A DNA stretch of 64,000 nt from Anaeromyxobacter soli (GTDB taxonomy: Bacteria > Myxococcota > Myxococcia > Myxococcales > Anaeromyxobacteraceae): assembly GCF_022808855.1 (NCBI RefSeq), contig NZ_JAKZLF010000008.1, positions 79,120 through 143,119 on the forward strand, read 5' to 3'. Below, in pieces: positions 46,774 to 57,302 of this stretch. Every line of letters starts with the position of its first letter. Position 1 is the first letter of the stretch. Below the pieces are notes generated by a model. That model made no database searches. It was given only the letters and a program-made list of their open reading frames with translations, and was not told the origin of the DNA. Both the position numbers and the translations under genes were made by a program.

Positions 46774-47257
46774 CGCTGCGGCCGCCAGCGGAGTTGGCCG
46801 ACCTCCGGCGAACCGGGTTGGGTTCACATGGCCGCGCGGCTAGAGCGACGACTCGCCGCTCGGTGCTACCCGGCTTCCGAACCTTTACGCCCCATCGGGT
46901 GACGCTCACCGCTCTGCGCCCGCAGTGCTCCGCGCGGAGCCTTCCCGGTGCGCGCGTGCCAACCCCGTCGTTGCCCAGCCGGAGCGTGCGATTCCCCGCT
47001 CGTCCGACCGAAGCCGCTCCCCCCCCTCCGGTCAGCAGCCGAAGATGTGACGGATCCTCAAACGCAAGCAGTACGCCTGCGCGGCTGCGCTCCTCGTGCG
47101 CCCGGCTCGGCGACGGGCTCGTGCGCCTGCGAGTGGCCGTGCTCGGTGGTGCTGGCTCTACGGTAAACGACCCCGCCTGCGACGGGCTCGTGCCCCTGCG
47201 TTCTGCTCGACTACGCGAGGATGAGAGCGAGCGGGCCCGGAGCGCTCTGAACGTCCG
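46774..47257. other. 484-bp non-coding stretch with a direct repeat
   Basis: Between the HNH gene and the divIVA-like stop. No frame shows the neighbours' codon bias, no tRNA fold is recognisable, and base use is less G/C-rich than around. A 22-base imperfect direct repeat is at 47110-47131 and 47179-47200. Confidence 0.5.
47110..47200. repeat. Direct repeat in the HNH patch
   Basis: GCGACGGGCTCGTG followed by GCCTGCG (47110-47131) or CCCTGCG (47179-47200): 22 bases with one mismatch, starts 69 bases apart. With the polA-end repeat these are two separate imperfect repeat pairs flanking the HNH gene, not copies of one another. Confidence 0.5.
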
Positions 47258-47761
47258 CTACTCGTCCGCGGCCTTCCGGCGCGAGGGGATGTACTGGACG
47301 GTCTCCTCGCGGGCAGGCTCGCGGAACGCCTCGATGAGCTTCAGGTGGCTCTCGGCGAGGGTCCGCACGTTCGCCTCGAACTGGACGCGCTGGCGCTTCA
47401 GCTCGTTGATGTCGTCGACGATGCGGAGGAAGCGCTGGTGCGCGCCCTGGACGATCTTCTCGGCCTGGAGCTCGGCGTCCGAGATCGTGATCTCCGCCTC
47501 CTTGCGGGCGGACTCGCGGATCTCCTCGGAGGCCCGCTGGGCCGTCACGAGCGTCTCCTGGAGCGCGCGCTCGCGGCTCCTGAACTCCGCGATCTCCTCG
47601 GCCTTGCGGCGGTCCTCCTCGCGCAGCGCGAGGTTCTCCTTCACGAGCGACTCGAACTCGGTCGCCACGAGGGCGAGGAACGCCTCGACCTCCTCGGGGG
47701 AGGAGCCGCGGAACACCTTGGAGAACTGCTTCTGAGTGATGTCGAGGGGCGTGATCTTCAT
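47258..47761 (-). CDS. DivIVA-domain protein
   Basis: 167 residues. The N-terminal lipid-binding DivIVA segment MKITPLDITQKQFSKVFRGSSPEEVEAFLALVATEFESLVKEN is followed by a long coiled coil up to about residue 145 (LVTAQRASEEIRESARKEAEITISDAELQAEKIVQGAHQRFLRIVDDINELKRQRVQFEANVRTLAESHLKLIEAF). DivIVA proteins bind curved membrane at poles or division sites and recruit partners. In delta-proteobacteria such proteins are common but poorly studied. The ATG at 47761 is chosen as the conserved start; the ribosome site is weak. It is divergent from the hybrid kinase gene. Confidence 0.85.
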   Translation of the reverse strand: MKITPLDITQKQFSKVFRGSSPEEVEAFLALVATEFESLVKENLALREEDRRKAEEIAEFRSRERALQETLVTAQRASEEIRESARKEAEITISDAELQAEKIVQGAHQRFLRIVDDINELKRQRVQFEANVRTLAESHLKLIEAFREPAREETVQYIPSRRKAADE

Positions 47762-47897
47762 TGGGGGCGCGCTCCGGTGGGTCATGATACCGACCCATCC
47801 GCGGCTGTCCATTTCGCCCGGCCCACCTCGGCCCACAGGTTGGCCGGCGCGGTTCCCCGTCCGGTCGCTATGATCCCTGCCCGTCGAGGCTCCCACG

Positions 47898-49292
<1,395 letters not shown>

Positions 49293-49365
49293 TCCCCTCT
49301 CGCCGGTGCGCAGCGCGCGCGGCGGCCGCCCGGCGCGCCCCTTATGTTATCTTCCGCGCCGCGTC

Positions 49366-50409
49366 ATGCCGTTCTCCGAGCTCATCGCGCAGGATCGCGC
49401 CGTGTCCTCGCTGCGATCCGCCCTGCGGCGCGGCGCGCTCCACCACGCGTACCTGTTCGGTGGTCCGGAGGGCGTCGGGAAGGCGACGGCGGCCCGGCTC
49501 CTCGCGCAGGCCGCGAACTGCGAGGCCCCGGCGCCAGAGGGCGGGAGCCGCGACGACGCCTGCGGCACGTGCGGGCCGTGCCGGAAGATCGCGCGCGGCG
49601 TCCACCCGGACGTGCTCGTGCTCCACGAGGAGCGCGTGATGGCCAAGGCCGGGAGGTGGGATCCGAAGGGCGGCCGCGCGCCCTCCAAGGACATCGTCGT
49701 GGACCAGGTGCGGGACGTGGTGGACCGCCGCCTCGCCCTGAAGCGCTTCGAGGGGCGCCGCCGGTTCGTCGTCCTCGATCCCGCCGACGCGATGAACCCT
49801 CAGGCCCAGAACGCGCTCCTCAAGACGCTCGAGGAGCCGCCCGACGACACGACGCTCGTGCTCGTGGCGTCGAGCCCCGACGCGCTCCTGCCCACAATCC
49901 GCTCGCGCTGCCTGCGCGTGCCGTTCGCGCCGCTGCCGGCGGCGGCGGTCGCGGCGCGGCTCGAGGCGGAGGGCCGGCCTGCCGGGGAGGCGCGGCTCGC
50001 GGCCGCGCTCGCGGGGGGCTCGCTGGCGCGCGCCCTCGCGCTCGACGCGGAGACGCTCGCCGCCGAGCGGGACGCGGTGCTGGCCGCCGCCGCCCTCGAT
50101 CCCGCCGACGCAGGCGCCTGGCTCGCCTTCGCGCGCGAGCACGGCGACGACCGCGAGAGCGCGGCCGAGCTGTGCGCGCTCCTCGCGGTCTGGCTGCGGG
50201 ACGTCCTGGCGGCGCGCGCCGGAGCCGCCGAGCTCGCCCTCGGGGATCTCGCCGAGGCCACCCGGCGCGCCGCCGCGGCGCTCTCGCCCGCGGAGATCGT
50301 CCGGCGACGCGAGGAGGTCCAGAAGACCGCCGCCGCCCTGCGCCAGAACGCGTCGGCGACCCTCGCACTCGAGCGCATGCTCATCGCGTGGTTCCATGGC
50401 CGGGGGTAG
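49366..50409 (+). CDS. holB: DNA polymerase III delta-prime subunit
   Basis: 347 residues of the clamp loader. AAA+ fold: LIAQDRAVSSLRSALRRGALHHAYLFGGPEGVGKATAARLLAQA, a zinc site CGTCGPCRKIARGVHPDVLVL, then KRFEGRRRFVVLDPADAMNPQAQNALLKTLEEPPDDTTLVLVASSPDALLPTIRSRC with the SRC arginine-finger. The Walker A is GPEGVGKAT, so ATP binding may be partly retained. The start ATG at 49366 has no ribosome site; TTATCT (49347-49352) lies 14 bases before, so the leader would be about 7 bases. It overlaps holA by 14 bases. Confidence 0.92.
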   Translation: MPFSELIAQDRAVSSLRSALRRGALHHAYLFGGPEGVGKATAARLLAQAANCEAPAPEGGSRDDACGTCGPCRKIARGVHPDVLVLHEERVMAKAGRWDPKGGRAPSKDIVVDQVRDVVDRRLALKRFEGRRRFVVLDPADAMNPQAQNALLKTLEEPPDDTTLVLVASSPDALLPTIRSRCLRVPFAPLPAAAVAARLEAEGRPAGEARLAAALAGGSLARALALDAETLAAERDAVLAAAALDPADAGAWLAFAREHGDDRESAAELCALLAVWLRDVLAARAGAAELALGDLAEATRRAAAALSPAEIVRRREEVQKTAAALRQNASATLALERMLIAWFHGRG

Positions 50410-51769
50410 GGGGACGGCGCCGCGCGGCGCGGCGGGCGCCACGCTCGAGACCTGCCTCGCGGACGTCCGCGGCGGGGCGCCGCGTCCCGTCTACCTGCTC
50501 GACGGCGACGCGTTCCTCGCGCTGCGCGCGGCGCGCGAGCTCGCCTCGGCGCTCGTCCCGGAGGCGCAGCGCGCGCTGAACCTCGTCGAGCTCGACCCCG
50601 CCACCTCGCCCGCCGAGGTCGCGGCCGAGCTGTCCACCGGCGGCCTCTTCGGCGGCGGCAAGGTCGTGCTCCTCCACGAGCCGGCGTTCCTCACCTCGAA
50701 GGAGGACGCGGAGGACGCGTTCCGGCGCGCGAAGGACCAGTGGGCGAAGGGCGCCCAGCGCGACGCGGCGCGGCGGCTGCTCGCGCTCGCCGCGAAGGCG
50801 GGCTGGTCCTCGAAGGACCTCGCGCCGGACCGGGGGATCGACCACGCCGCGCTCGCGGCGGATCTCGGCGTGCCGGAAGGCGCTTACGACGCGGCGTTCG
50901 TGGAGGGGGCGGCGCGGTTCGCGGCGGAGCGCGAGCTCAAGGTCTCGAAGGACGACGCGTCCGCGCTCGACGCCGCGCTCGAGCGGGGCTTCGCCCGCGG
51001 CCACGTCCTCGTCGTCGCCGCCGGCAAGGTGGACGGGCGGCTCCCGCTCGTGAAGCGGCTCGCCGCGGCCGGGCGCCGGGTCACGATCCAGCTGGAGAAG
51101 GAGGGCACGTGGGACGCGCAGCGGCTCGTCCTCGGCCCCGTGCTCGAGTCGCTCCTCGCGGGGACCGGCAAGCGCGTCGACCGCGCCGGCGAGGCCCGGC
51201 TCGCGGCGCTCGTCGGCGAGGACGCGCGCACGCTCGCCTCCGAGGTCGCGAAGCTCGCCGCCTACGTCGGCGACCGGAAGGTCATCGGCGCGGAGGACGT
51301 CGACGCGGTGGTGACCCGCGTCGCCTCGGATCCCTTCTTCGCGCTCGGCAACGCCGTCGAGGCCCGCGACCTCCCGCAGGCGCTGGGCGTGCTCGAGCGC
51401 GCGATCGCGGACGGCGGGAGCCCGTTCATGCTGCTCGGCTCGCTCGCGAGCACCGTCCGGCGGATGATCGTCGAGCGGGAGCGCGCGCGCCGCGCGGTGG
51501 GCGACCGGCGCATCGGCTCGGCGCGGGAGTGGGAGGCCGAGGTCTTCCCGCTCGTCCCCGAGGACGAGGCGAAGGGCAAGAAGCCCTACGGGTTCTGGAT
51601 GAAGTACCAGGCGGCGCTGCGCTTCTCGCGGGCCGAGCTGCTCGACGGCCTCGCCGCGCTCGCGGAGGCGGACGTCGCCATGAAGAGCGGGCAGGACGGG
51701 CGGATCCGCCTCGAGCGCGTCCTCCTCGGCCTGCTCGCCAGCGGACACATCGAAAGGAGCCACCCTTGA
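50396..51769 (+). CDS. holA: DNA polymerase III delta subunit
   Basis: 457 residues against about 340 in E. coli. The N-terminal AAA-like domain (LETCLADVRGGAPRPVYLLDGDAFLALRAARELASALVP, LSTGGLFGGGKVVLLHEPAFL) and the C-terminal collar domain (GVLERAIADGGSPFMLLGSLASTVRRMIVERE) fit HolA. The extra length comes from an acidic/Lys-rich insert (TSKEDAEDAFRRAKDQWAKGAQRDAARRLLALAAKAGWSS) around residues 100-170. Delta opens the sliding clamp. It overlaps holB by 14 bases and metG by 4 bases (TTGA). Identity rests on position after holB and the HolA-type fold, so a little less certain than holB. Confidence 0.85.
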   Translation: MAGGRGTAPRGAAGATLETCLADVRGGAPRPVYLLDGDAFLALRAARELASALVPEAQRALNLVELDPATSPAEVAAELSTGGLFGGGKVVLLHEPAFLTSKEDAEDAFRRAKDQWAKGAQRDAARRLLALAAKAGWSSKDLAPDRGIDHAALAADLGVPEGAYDAAFVEGAARFAAERELKVSKDDASALDAALERGFARGHVLVVAAGKVDGRLPLVKRLAAAGRRVTIQLEKEGTWDAQRLVLGPVLESLLAGTGKRVDRAGEARLAALVGEDARTLASEVAKLAAYVGDRKVIGAEDVDAVVTRVASDPFFALGNAVEARDLPQALGVLERAIADGGSPFMLLGSLASTVRRMIVERERARRAVGDRRIGSAREWEAEVFPLVPEDEAKGKKPYGFWMKYQAALRFSRAELLDGLAALAEADVAMKSGQDGRIRLERVLLGLLASGHIERSHP

Positions 51770-53850
51770 GCCAGCGTCTCCTCGTGACGAGCGCGCTCCC
51801 TTACGCGAACGGGTCGATCCACCTCGGCCACCTCGTCGAGTACATCCAGACCGACGTCTACGTGCGGTTCCGGCGGGCGTGCGGCGACCACGTCACCTAC
51901 GTCTGCGCGGCCGACTCCCACGGCACGCCCATCGAGCTGAACGCCGCGAAGGCCGGGATGACGCCGAAGGCGTTCGTCGAGAAGTACCGCGCCGAGCAGC
52001 ACCAGGACTTCGCCCGGTTCGGGGTCGAGTTCTCGACGTATTACACGACGGACTCGCCCGAGAACGCGCGCTGGGCGTACCGCGTCTACGACGCCCTCAA
52101 GGCGAAGGGGCTCATCTACAAGCGCTCGATCGAGCAGCTCTACTGCGAGACCGACCGGCGCTTCCTGCCCGACCGCTTCGTGAAGGGCACCTGCCCGAAG
52201 TGCGGCGCGAAGGACCAGTACGGGGACGTCTGCGAGGTCTGCGGAACGACCTACGACCCCCGCGACCTCATCGACCCGCGCTGCGCGATCTGCGGCAGCA
52301 CGCCCGTCGTGCGCTCGTCGGACCACGCCTACGTGGATCTGAAGAAGGCCCAGGGGATCATCCGCGCGTGGGTGGAGGAGGAGGGGCACCTCGAGCCGGG
52401 GGTGCGGGAGCAGGTGAAGGGCTGGCTCGCCGACCTTCAGGACTGGTGCATCACGCGCGACGCGCCTTACTTCGGGTTCCCGGTGAAGGATCCGGAGTTC
52501 GCCGGCAAGTTCCTGTACGTCTGGGTGGACGCCCCCATCGGCTACCTCTCCTCGGCGGAGCACTACTTCACGGAGGAGGCGCCGGAGGGCGAGCGGCTCA
52601 CCGCGGCCGAGTTCGAGCGCCGCTACCTCGCCGAGGGCGCGGACGCGCGCCTCGAGCACTTCATCGGCAAGGACATCCTGCGCTTCCATGCGGTGTTCTG
52701 GCCGGCGATGCTCTGGGCGGCCGGCCTGAAGCGGCCGGACCGGATGCCGGTGCACGGGCACCTCACCGTGAACGGCGAGAAGATGTCGAAGACCCGCGGG
52801 AGCTTCATCACCGGACGCACCTACCTCGACTCGGGCCTCGACCCCGAGCTGCTCCGCTACTTCTACGCGGCGAACCTCGGGCCGAGCGTGCAGGACCTCG
52901 ACCTCGCGCTCGACGAGTTCCGCAACCGCGTCAACGCCGACCTCGCGAACAACGTCGCGAACCTCGCCTCGCGCGTCGCGGCGCTCGTCCCCCGCGCGGG
53001 GGCGCCGCTCGCGGAGGCCCCGGAGCCGGCGCTCGTCGAGGTGACGCGCACGGCCCTCGCGCAGGCGCGCGCCGCGTACGGCGCGCTGGAGTACCGCGAG
53101 GTGGTCCGCGCGGCGAACCAGGTGGCGGACCGCTGCAACAAGCGGCTCCAGGAGGCGAAGCCCTGGGAGGATCCGGCCTCGGCGGCGAGCCGGGCGCTCC
53201 TGTACTCCTGCGCCAAGGCGCTCCGCGGCATCGCCACGATCCTCTGGCCGGTGATGCCGCGCTTCTGCGACGGCCTCGCCGCGGCGTTCGGGCAGGAGCG
53301 GCCGGCGCGCTGGGACGAGGGCTTCGATGCCTTCGCCGGCGGCCCCGTCGCCGTCGCCGCGAAGCCCCCCCAGATCGCGCGCCTCGACGCGAAGCAGGTG
53401 GAGAAGCTCATCGTGGTGCCGCCCGAGGCGAAGGCGCCGCCTCCCAAGGTGGCCAAGGCGACGAGTCCCGCGGAGACCGCCACCAAGGCGAGCGCGAAGC
53501 CGGCGCCGCCTCCGCCCCCGGGCGTCATCCAGTACGACGACTTCGCCAGGCTCGAGCTCCGCGTGGCCCTCGTGCGCGCTGCCGAGAAGGTCCAGGGGGC
53601 GGACAAGCTCCTGAAGCTCACCGTCGAGGCCGGCGATCCCGAGCCGCGCACCATCGTCGCCGGCATCGCGCAGGCGTACCCGGATCCCGGCGCGCTCGTC
53701 GGCAGGCGGATCGTCGTCGTCGCGAACCTGGCGCCGCGCCCGCTGCGCGGCATCACCTCGCAGGGCATGCTCCTCGCCGCGGGCGAGCCGCCGAACCTGT
53801 CGGTGGTGACGGTCGCCGACTCGATCGCGCCCGGGACGCGCGTGAAGTAG
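51766..53850 (+). CDS. metG: Methionyl-tRNA synthetase with tRNA-binding tail
   Basis: 694 residues, class I. Visible: VTSALPYANGSIHLGHLVEYIQTDVYVRFRR (HIGH type), zinc knuckles CPKCGAKDQYGDVCEVCG and CAICGSTP, WVDAPIGYLSS, and GEKMSKTRGSF (KMSKS type). The C-terminus from about residue 588 is the EMAP/Trbp111 tRNA-binding domain (YDDFARLELRVALVRAAEKVQGADKLLKLTVEAG), joined by a Lys/Ala/Pro linker. The start is TTG at 51766, inferred from AAAGGAG upstream and the conserved start SQRLLVTSALPYANG, overlapping the holA stop. tatD follows. Confidence 0.94.
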   Translation: MSQRLLVTSALPYANGSIHLGHLVEYIQTDVYVRFRRACGDHVTYVCAADSHGTPIELNAAKAGMTPKAFVEKYRAEQHQDFARFGVEFSTYYTTDSPENARWAYRVYDALKAKGLIYKRSIEQLYCETDRRFLPDRFVKGTCPKCGAKDQYGDVCEVCGTTYDPRDLIDPRCAICGSTPVVRSSDHAYVDLKKAQGIIRAWVEEEGHLEPGVREQVKGWLADLQDWCITRDAPYFGFPVKDPEFAGKFLYVWVDAPIGYLSSAEHYFTEEAPEGERLTAAEFERRYLAEGADARLEHFIGKDILRFHAVFWPAMLWAAGLKRPDRMPVHGHLTVNGEKMSKTRGSFITGRTYLDSGLDPELLRYFYAANLGPSVQDLDLALDEFRNRVNADLANNVANLASRVAALVPRAGAPLAEAPEPALVEVTRTALAQARAAYGALEYREVVRAANQVADRCNKRLQEAKPWEDPASAASRALLYSCAKALRGIATILWPVMPRFCDGLAAAFGQERPARWDEGFDAFAGGPVAVAAKPPQIARLDAKQVEKLIVVPPEAKAPPPKVAKATSPAETATKASAKPAPPPPPGVIQYDDFARLELRVALVRAAEKVQGADKLLKLTVEAGDPEPRTIVAGIAQAYPDPGALVGRRIVVVANLAPRPLRGITSQGMLLAAGEPPNLSVVTVADSIAPGTRVK

Positions 53851-53895
53851 GGCGGGGGCGACGCGCGGCCGGGGAGGGCAGGGGAGACGGATCGC

Positions 53896-54672
53896 ATGGG
53901 GCTCATCGACTCTCACGCCCACCTCGACTACGAGGACTACGCCCAGGACCTCGACGGCGTCGTCGCGCGGGCGCGCGCCGCCGGGCTCGAGCGCGTCGTC
54001 TGCGTGGGGCTGTGGCGCAAGCCTGGAGACTTCGGCAACGCGCTCGAGCTCGCGACCCGCGATCCCGGCTTCTTCAGCGCGACGATCGGCGTCCACCCGC
54101 ACGAGGCCGCGCGCGTCCCGGAGGAGGACTGGGCGACCGCGGCCCGGCTCGCGGCGGACGCACGCGTCGTCGCGGTCGGGGAGACCGGCCTCGACTACCA
54201 CTACGACCACTCGCCCCGCGAGGATCAGCGCGCGGGGTTCCGCCGCTCGATCCGCATGGCGCGCGCCGCGGCGAAGCCGCTCGTCGTCCACGTGCGCGAG
54301 GCGGACGCGGACTGCGCGGCGATCCTCCGCGAGGAAGGGGTGCCGGCCGCGGGCGGGGTCATCCACTGCTTCACCGGCGACGTGTCCGCCGCGCGCGCCT
54401 ACCTCGACCTCGGCCTCCTCATCTCGGTCGCCGGGGTCGTGACGTTCAAGACGGCGGACGCGATCCGCGAGGCCGTGAGGATCGTCCCGCGCGACCGGCT
54501 CCTCGTCGAGACCGACAGCCCGTTCCTCGCGCCGGTGCCCTTCCGCGGGAAGCGCAACGAGCCCGCCTACGTGGTGAAGACCGCGGAGAAGGTGGCGGAG
54601 CTGTGGGGCGCGACGCTCGACGAGGTCGCGGCCGCGACGACGGCGAACGTGCGGCGCCTGTTCCGGATCTGA
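53896..54672 (+). CDS. tatD: TatD-family metal-dependent deoxyribonuclease
   Basis: 258 residues, TIM-barrel. Metal and catalytic sites: LIDSHAHLDYEDY, IGVHPHEA, VGETGLDYHYDHSPREDQ, VHVREADADC, GVIHCFTGD and LVETDSPFLAPVPFRGKRNEPAYV. E. coli TatD is a 3'-5' exonuclease for DNA repair; YcfH/TatD genes following metG are a common bacterial pattern, so this is an expected operon. Start ATG 53896 follows metG by 45 bases. A radical SAM of the TatD-associated type is 5.5 kb away (60169). Confidence 0.93.
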   Translation: MGLIDSHAHLDYEDYAQDLDGVVARARAAGLERVVCVGLWRKPGDFGNALELATRDPGFFSATIGVHPHEAARVPEEDWATAARLAADARVVAVGETGLDYHYDHSPREDQRAGFRRSIRMARAAAKPLVVHVREADADCAAILREEGVPAAGGVIHCFTGDVSAARAYLDLGLLISVAGVVTFKTADAIREAVRIVPRDRLLVETDSPFLAPVPFRGKRNEPAYVVKTAEKVAELWGATLDEVAAATTANVRRLFRI

Positions 54673-54674
54673 CC

Positions 54675-54689
54675 GGGGGCTGCGCCCCC
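54675..54689 (+). terminator. Hairpin after tatD
   Basis: GGGGGC (54675-54680) pairs with GCCCCC (54684-54689) around TGC, 2 bases after the stop. A similar phrase, GGGGactgcgCCCCC, occurs after the gene ending at 59571. No T-run. Confidence 0.45.
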
Positions 54690-54771
54690 CGCCCCGCCGA
54701 GCGAAGCTCCGCGCGCACGTGCGCCCCGGCGGACTCGCTTTGCTCGCCTGTTCGCGAATTGATCGTTGAGG

Positions 54772-55497
54772 CTACCCGCCCCAGCTGCCCCACTCGTCCG
54801 CGACGTCGCCCGGCTCCCCGGGCCGGTTCCGCTCGCGCCACTCCTGGAGCTCCCAGCCCCGGCGCTGGGCGAACGCGCGGAACGGCGCCTTGGGGTTCAC
54901 GACCACCGGGTTCCCCACCGCCTCGAACAGCGGCACGTCGGCGATGGAGTCGGAGTAGAGCCAGCTGCGCGACGGGTCGAGGTCCCACTTCTCGAGCACC
55001 GCCTCCACGGCCGCGCGCTTGCCCTCGCGGAACACGACCGGCGGGACGATCTGGTCCGTCACCTTGCCGTCCACCACGCGCGTGCGGGTCCCGATCGCCG
55101 CGTGGACGCGCAGGTGCCGGCCGATCTCGTCCACCACGTACTGCGGCGACCCGGACGCGATGAGGACGAAGTGGCCGGACAGCAGGTGCCGGCGGATGTG
55201 GCGCATCGCGCCGGAGGTGATGCGCCTGCGCAGGTGGCGCTCGAAGCAGGCGTGCGCGTGGGCGCGGAGGTCGTCGGCGTAGAGGCCCTGCTGGCAGCGC
55301 GAGCCGACCTCGACCATGTCCTGCTCGGTCAGCCGGTGGCGGGCGTACTCGTAGATGATGCGCGGGATCCGCGCGCGCATCTCCGGCCGCATCACCTTCT
55401 GGTTGTACAGGTACCAGGTGAAGATCGTGCCGGCGTTCCCGTCGAGGAGCGAGTCGTCGACGTCGAAGATCGCCGCCGTGCGGCCGAACGGAACCAT
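54772..55497 (-). CDS. HAD-superfamily subfamily IB hydrolase
   Basis: 241 residues. Motif I AAIFDVDDSLLDGNAG (two Asp), motif II LIASGSPQYVVDEIG, motif III REGKRAAVEAV with the Lys, and motif IV YSDSIADVPLFEAVGNPVVVNP. This is the SerB-like IB group that acts on phosphoserine, phosphocholine-type or other small phosphomonoesters. The DDSLL form and the cap MRARIPRIIYEYARHRLTEQDMVEVG are common in uncharacterised proteins. Minus strand, next to the HD-domain gene, which is also on the minus strand and upstream. Confidence 0.85.
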   Translation of the reverse strand: MVPFGRTAAIFDVDDSLLDGNAGTIFTWYLYNQKVMRPEMRARIPRIIYEYARHRLTEQDMVEVGSRCQQGLYADDLRAHAHACFERHLRRRITSGAMRHIRRHLLSGHFVLIASGSPQYVVDEIGRHLRVHAAIGTRTRVVDGKVTDQIVPPVVFREGKRAAVEAVLEKWDLDPSRSWLYSDSIADVPLFEAVGNPVVVNPKAPFRAFAQRRGWELQEWRERNRPGEPGDVADEWGSWGG

Positions 55498-55560
55498 CAG
55501 GGAGCCCCCGCGCGCCCGGTCGTCGGGCGCACGGGGGCGATTGTACGCGCGTCAGGGCGC

Positions 55561-57132
55561 TTACGTGCCCTGCTTCGGCTCGGCCGCGGGGGCGTCGGCC
55601 GGGGCGGCAGACGCCTGCTCGGGTGCGGAGTCCACCGGCGCGGTCTCCGGAGCGGCCTCCACGGGAGCGGAGGCCGGCGTGGCCGGCTCCTCGGCGTGAG
55701 GAGGCGCCTCCGCCTTGCCGGTGTCCTCGAGCTTGGCAGCGAGCGCGGCGAACGGGTTGTGCGTCAGGTTCTTCTTCTCGGGCGGGCGATGCGGCCCCTT
55801 GTCGCCGGGGAGCCGCGGCCCCGTGTAGCCCCGCTTCTTGTCGCCGAAGCCGCCGGGCCCGCGGTGCTCGCCGGGGCCGCCGCGGTGCTCGCGCGGGCCG
55901 CGCTCGGGGCGCGCCTCGCGCACGGCGCCCTCGGGCCGCGCCTGTGCCTCCGCCGTACGCGGCGCCGGGGCGCCCTCGGCCGGCCTCGCCTCGCCCTGCG
56001 CGGGCGGCGGCCGCGGCGCGGGCGCGCGCTTCTCGCGCGGCGGCTTGTTCCGCTTCGGTCCGCCGCCGGCGCCGCCGCCCTCGCGCGGCACGTAGATCAC
56101 GGGCGTCATGAGCTCCGCCGGCGGCCCCTTCTTCTCGGCCTGCACGGTGGGGAGCTGGCCCCGCCAGATCTGCTGCTCGTAGACGTTGTCCGACGAGGTC
56201 CAGCGCTTCGAGCCGGACTCCTTGGCCATCAGGTTGAGCCAGGAGTTCACGCGGCTGTCGAGCTCGTCGATGTAGTGGGTGAGCAGCGCCTCGAGCGTCA
56301 TCGGCGGCTTCGGCGAGCCGTACTCGAGCCGGCCGTGGTGCGCGAGGACCATGTGCACGACGTGGTGCTCGAGGTCGCGCGGCACGCCCACGCGCCGGGC
56401 CTTGTCGTGCACCCACTGCGCGGTCATGACGAGGTGGCCCACCAGCCGGCCCTCGTCGGTGTACTCGGCGTTCCGATCGCCCTGGATCTCGCGGATCTTG
56501 CCGAGGTCGTGGAAGAACGCGCCGGCGACGAGCATGTCGCGGTCCACCTGCGGGTAGTGGTCGGCGATCCGGTGCGCGAGCTTGAGCGACGAGACGGTGT
56601 GCTCGAGCAGGCCGCCCGCGTAGGCGTGGTGGACGGACTTCGCGGCGGGGGCGCGGCGCATGCGGCTCGCGACGTCCTCGTCGTCCACGAACGCCTTCAC
56701 GAGGCTCTTCAGGTGCGGATCGACGATGACGTCGACGATGCCGACGAGCTCCTTCCAGAGCGCGTCCTCGCCCTCGCTCGGCCCCGGCTTCTCGGGCTTC
56801 TTGGGCTCCGGCGGCGGCGCCCACACGAACTCCGCCGCGTCGAGCGCCGTGGCGTCGGCGACCTTGGCCGCCGTCTCGATCTTGAGCTGGGGCTTGCCCT
56901 GGAACGCGCCGATGGGGCCCTCGACCTCGACGTAGTCCTTCTCGTCGAAGAGCCCCGAGAGCTCGTCCACGCGCTCGAACGCGCGGGCCTCGAGCTCCCC
57001 CGTCTTGTCCTGGAAGGTGACCGACAGGTACGTCTTGCCGCTCTTCGCGGTGGGCACCGCCTTGCGAGCGACGAGGAAGACGCTCTTCAGCCGCTCGCCC
57101 TCCTTGACGTCCTTGACCCAGATCTTGTCCAT
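55561..57132 (-). CDS. OB-fold/HD-domain nuclease-like protein (YhaM type) with disordered tail
   Basis: 523 residues. Residues 1-100 are an OB fold (IWVKDVKEGERLKSVFLVARKAVPTAKSGKTYLSVTFQDKTGELEARAF). Residues 130-310 are an HD phosphohydrolase domain, KSVHHAYAGGLLEHTVSSLKLAHRIADHYP, AGAFFHDLGKIREI and VLAHHGRLEYGSPKPPMTLEALLTHYIDELDSR, with metal His and HD. This order is that of YhaM, a 3'-5' exoribonuclease. The C-terminal 170 residues are low-complexity Pro/Ala/Arg/Glu, typical of disorder, and absent from YhaM. Ribonuclease activity is thus likely but unproven. ATG 57132; divergent from pncA. Confidence 0.85.
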   Translation of the reverse strand: MDKIWVKDVKEGERLKSVFLVARKAVPTAKSGKTYLSVTFQDKTGELEARAFERVDELSGLFDEKDYVEVEGPIGAFQGKPQLKIETAAKVADATALDAAEFVWAPPPEPKKPEKPGPSEGEDALWKELVGIVDVIVDPHLKSLVKAFVDDEDVASRMRRAPAAKSVHHAYAGGLLEHTVSSLKLAHRIADHYPQVDRDMLVAGAFFHDLGKIREIQGDRNAEYTDEGRLVGHLVMTAQWVHDKARRVGVPRDLEHHVVHMVLAHHGRLEYGSPKPPMTLEALLTHYIDELDSRVNSWLNLMAKESGSKRWTSSDNVYEQQIWRGQLPTVQAEKKGPPAELMTPVIYVPREGGGAGGGPKRNKPPREKRAPAPRPPPAQGEARPAEGAPAPRTAEAQARPEGAVREARPERGPREHRGGPGEHRGPGGFGDKKRGYTGPRLPGDKGPHRPPEKKNLTHNPFAALAAKLEDTGKAEAPPHAEEPATPASAPVEAAPETAPVDSAPEQASAAPADAPAAEPKQGT

Positions 57133-57302
57133 GGTGCGCGCAAGCTAGCTCAGGCCCGCGCCCGAGACAACACGGATTCCGGCCGGTTCCGGGCCTCTTC
57201 GCGCGGCGCGCGCGGTCCTGGACTTCCCCCCGGCCGGGTGGCCGGAGGGCGGCGCGCGCGAGGAGGGGAACGCGGCGCGCGCCCCGGTTAAACTGGAGAC
57301 GC

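Noticed and set aside
45224-47257. Insertion sequence in the HNH patch
   Set aside because: No transposase motif and no terminal inverted repeats; only short imperfect direct repeats are seen.
46774-47257. tRNA or other stable RNA gene
   Set aside because: No T-arm, anticodon stem or CCA end could be placed.
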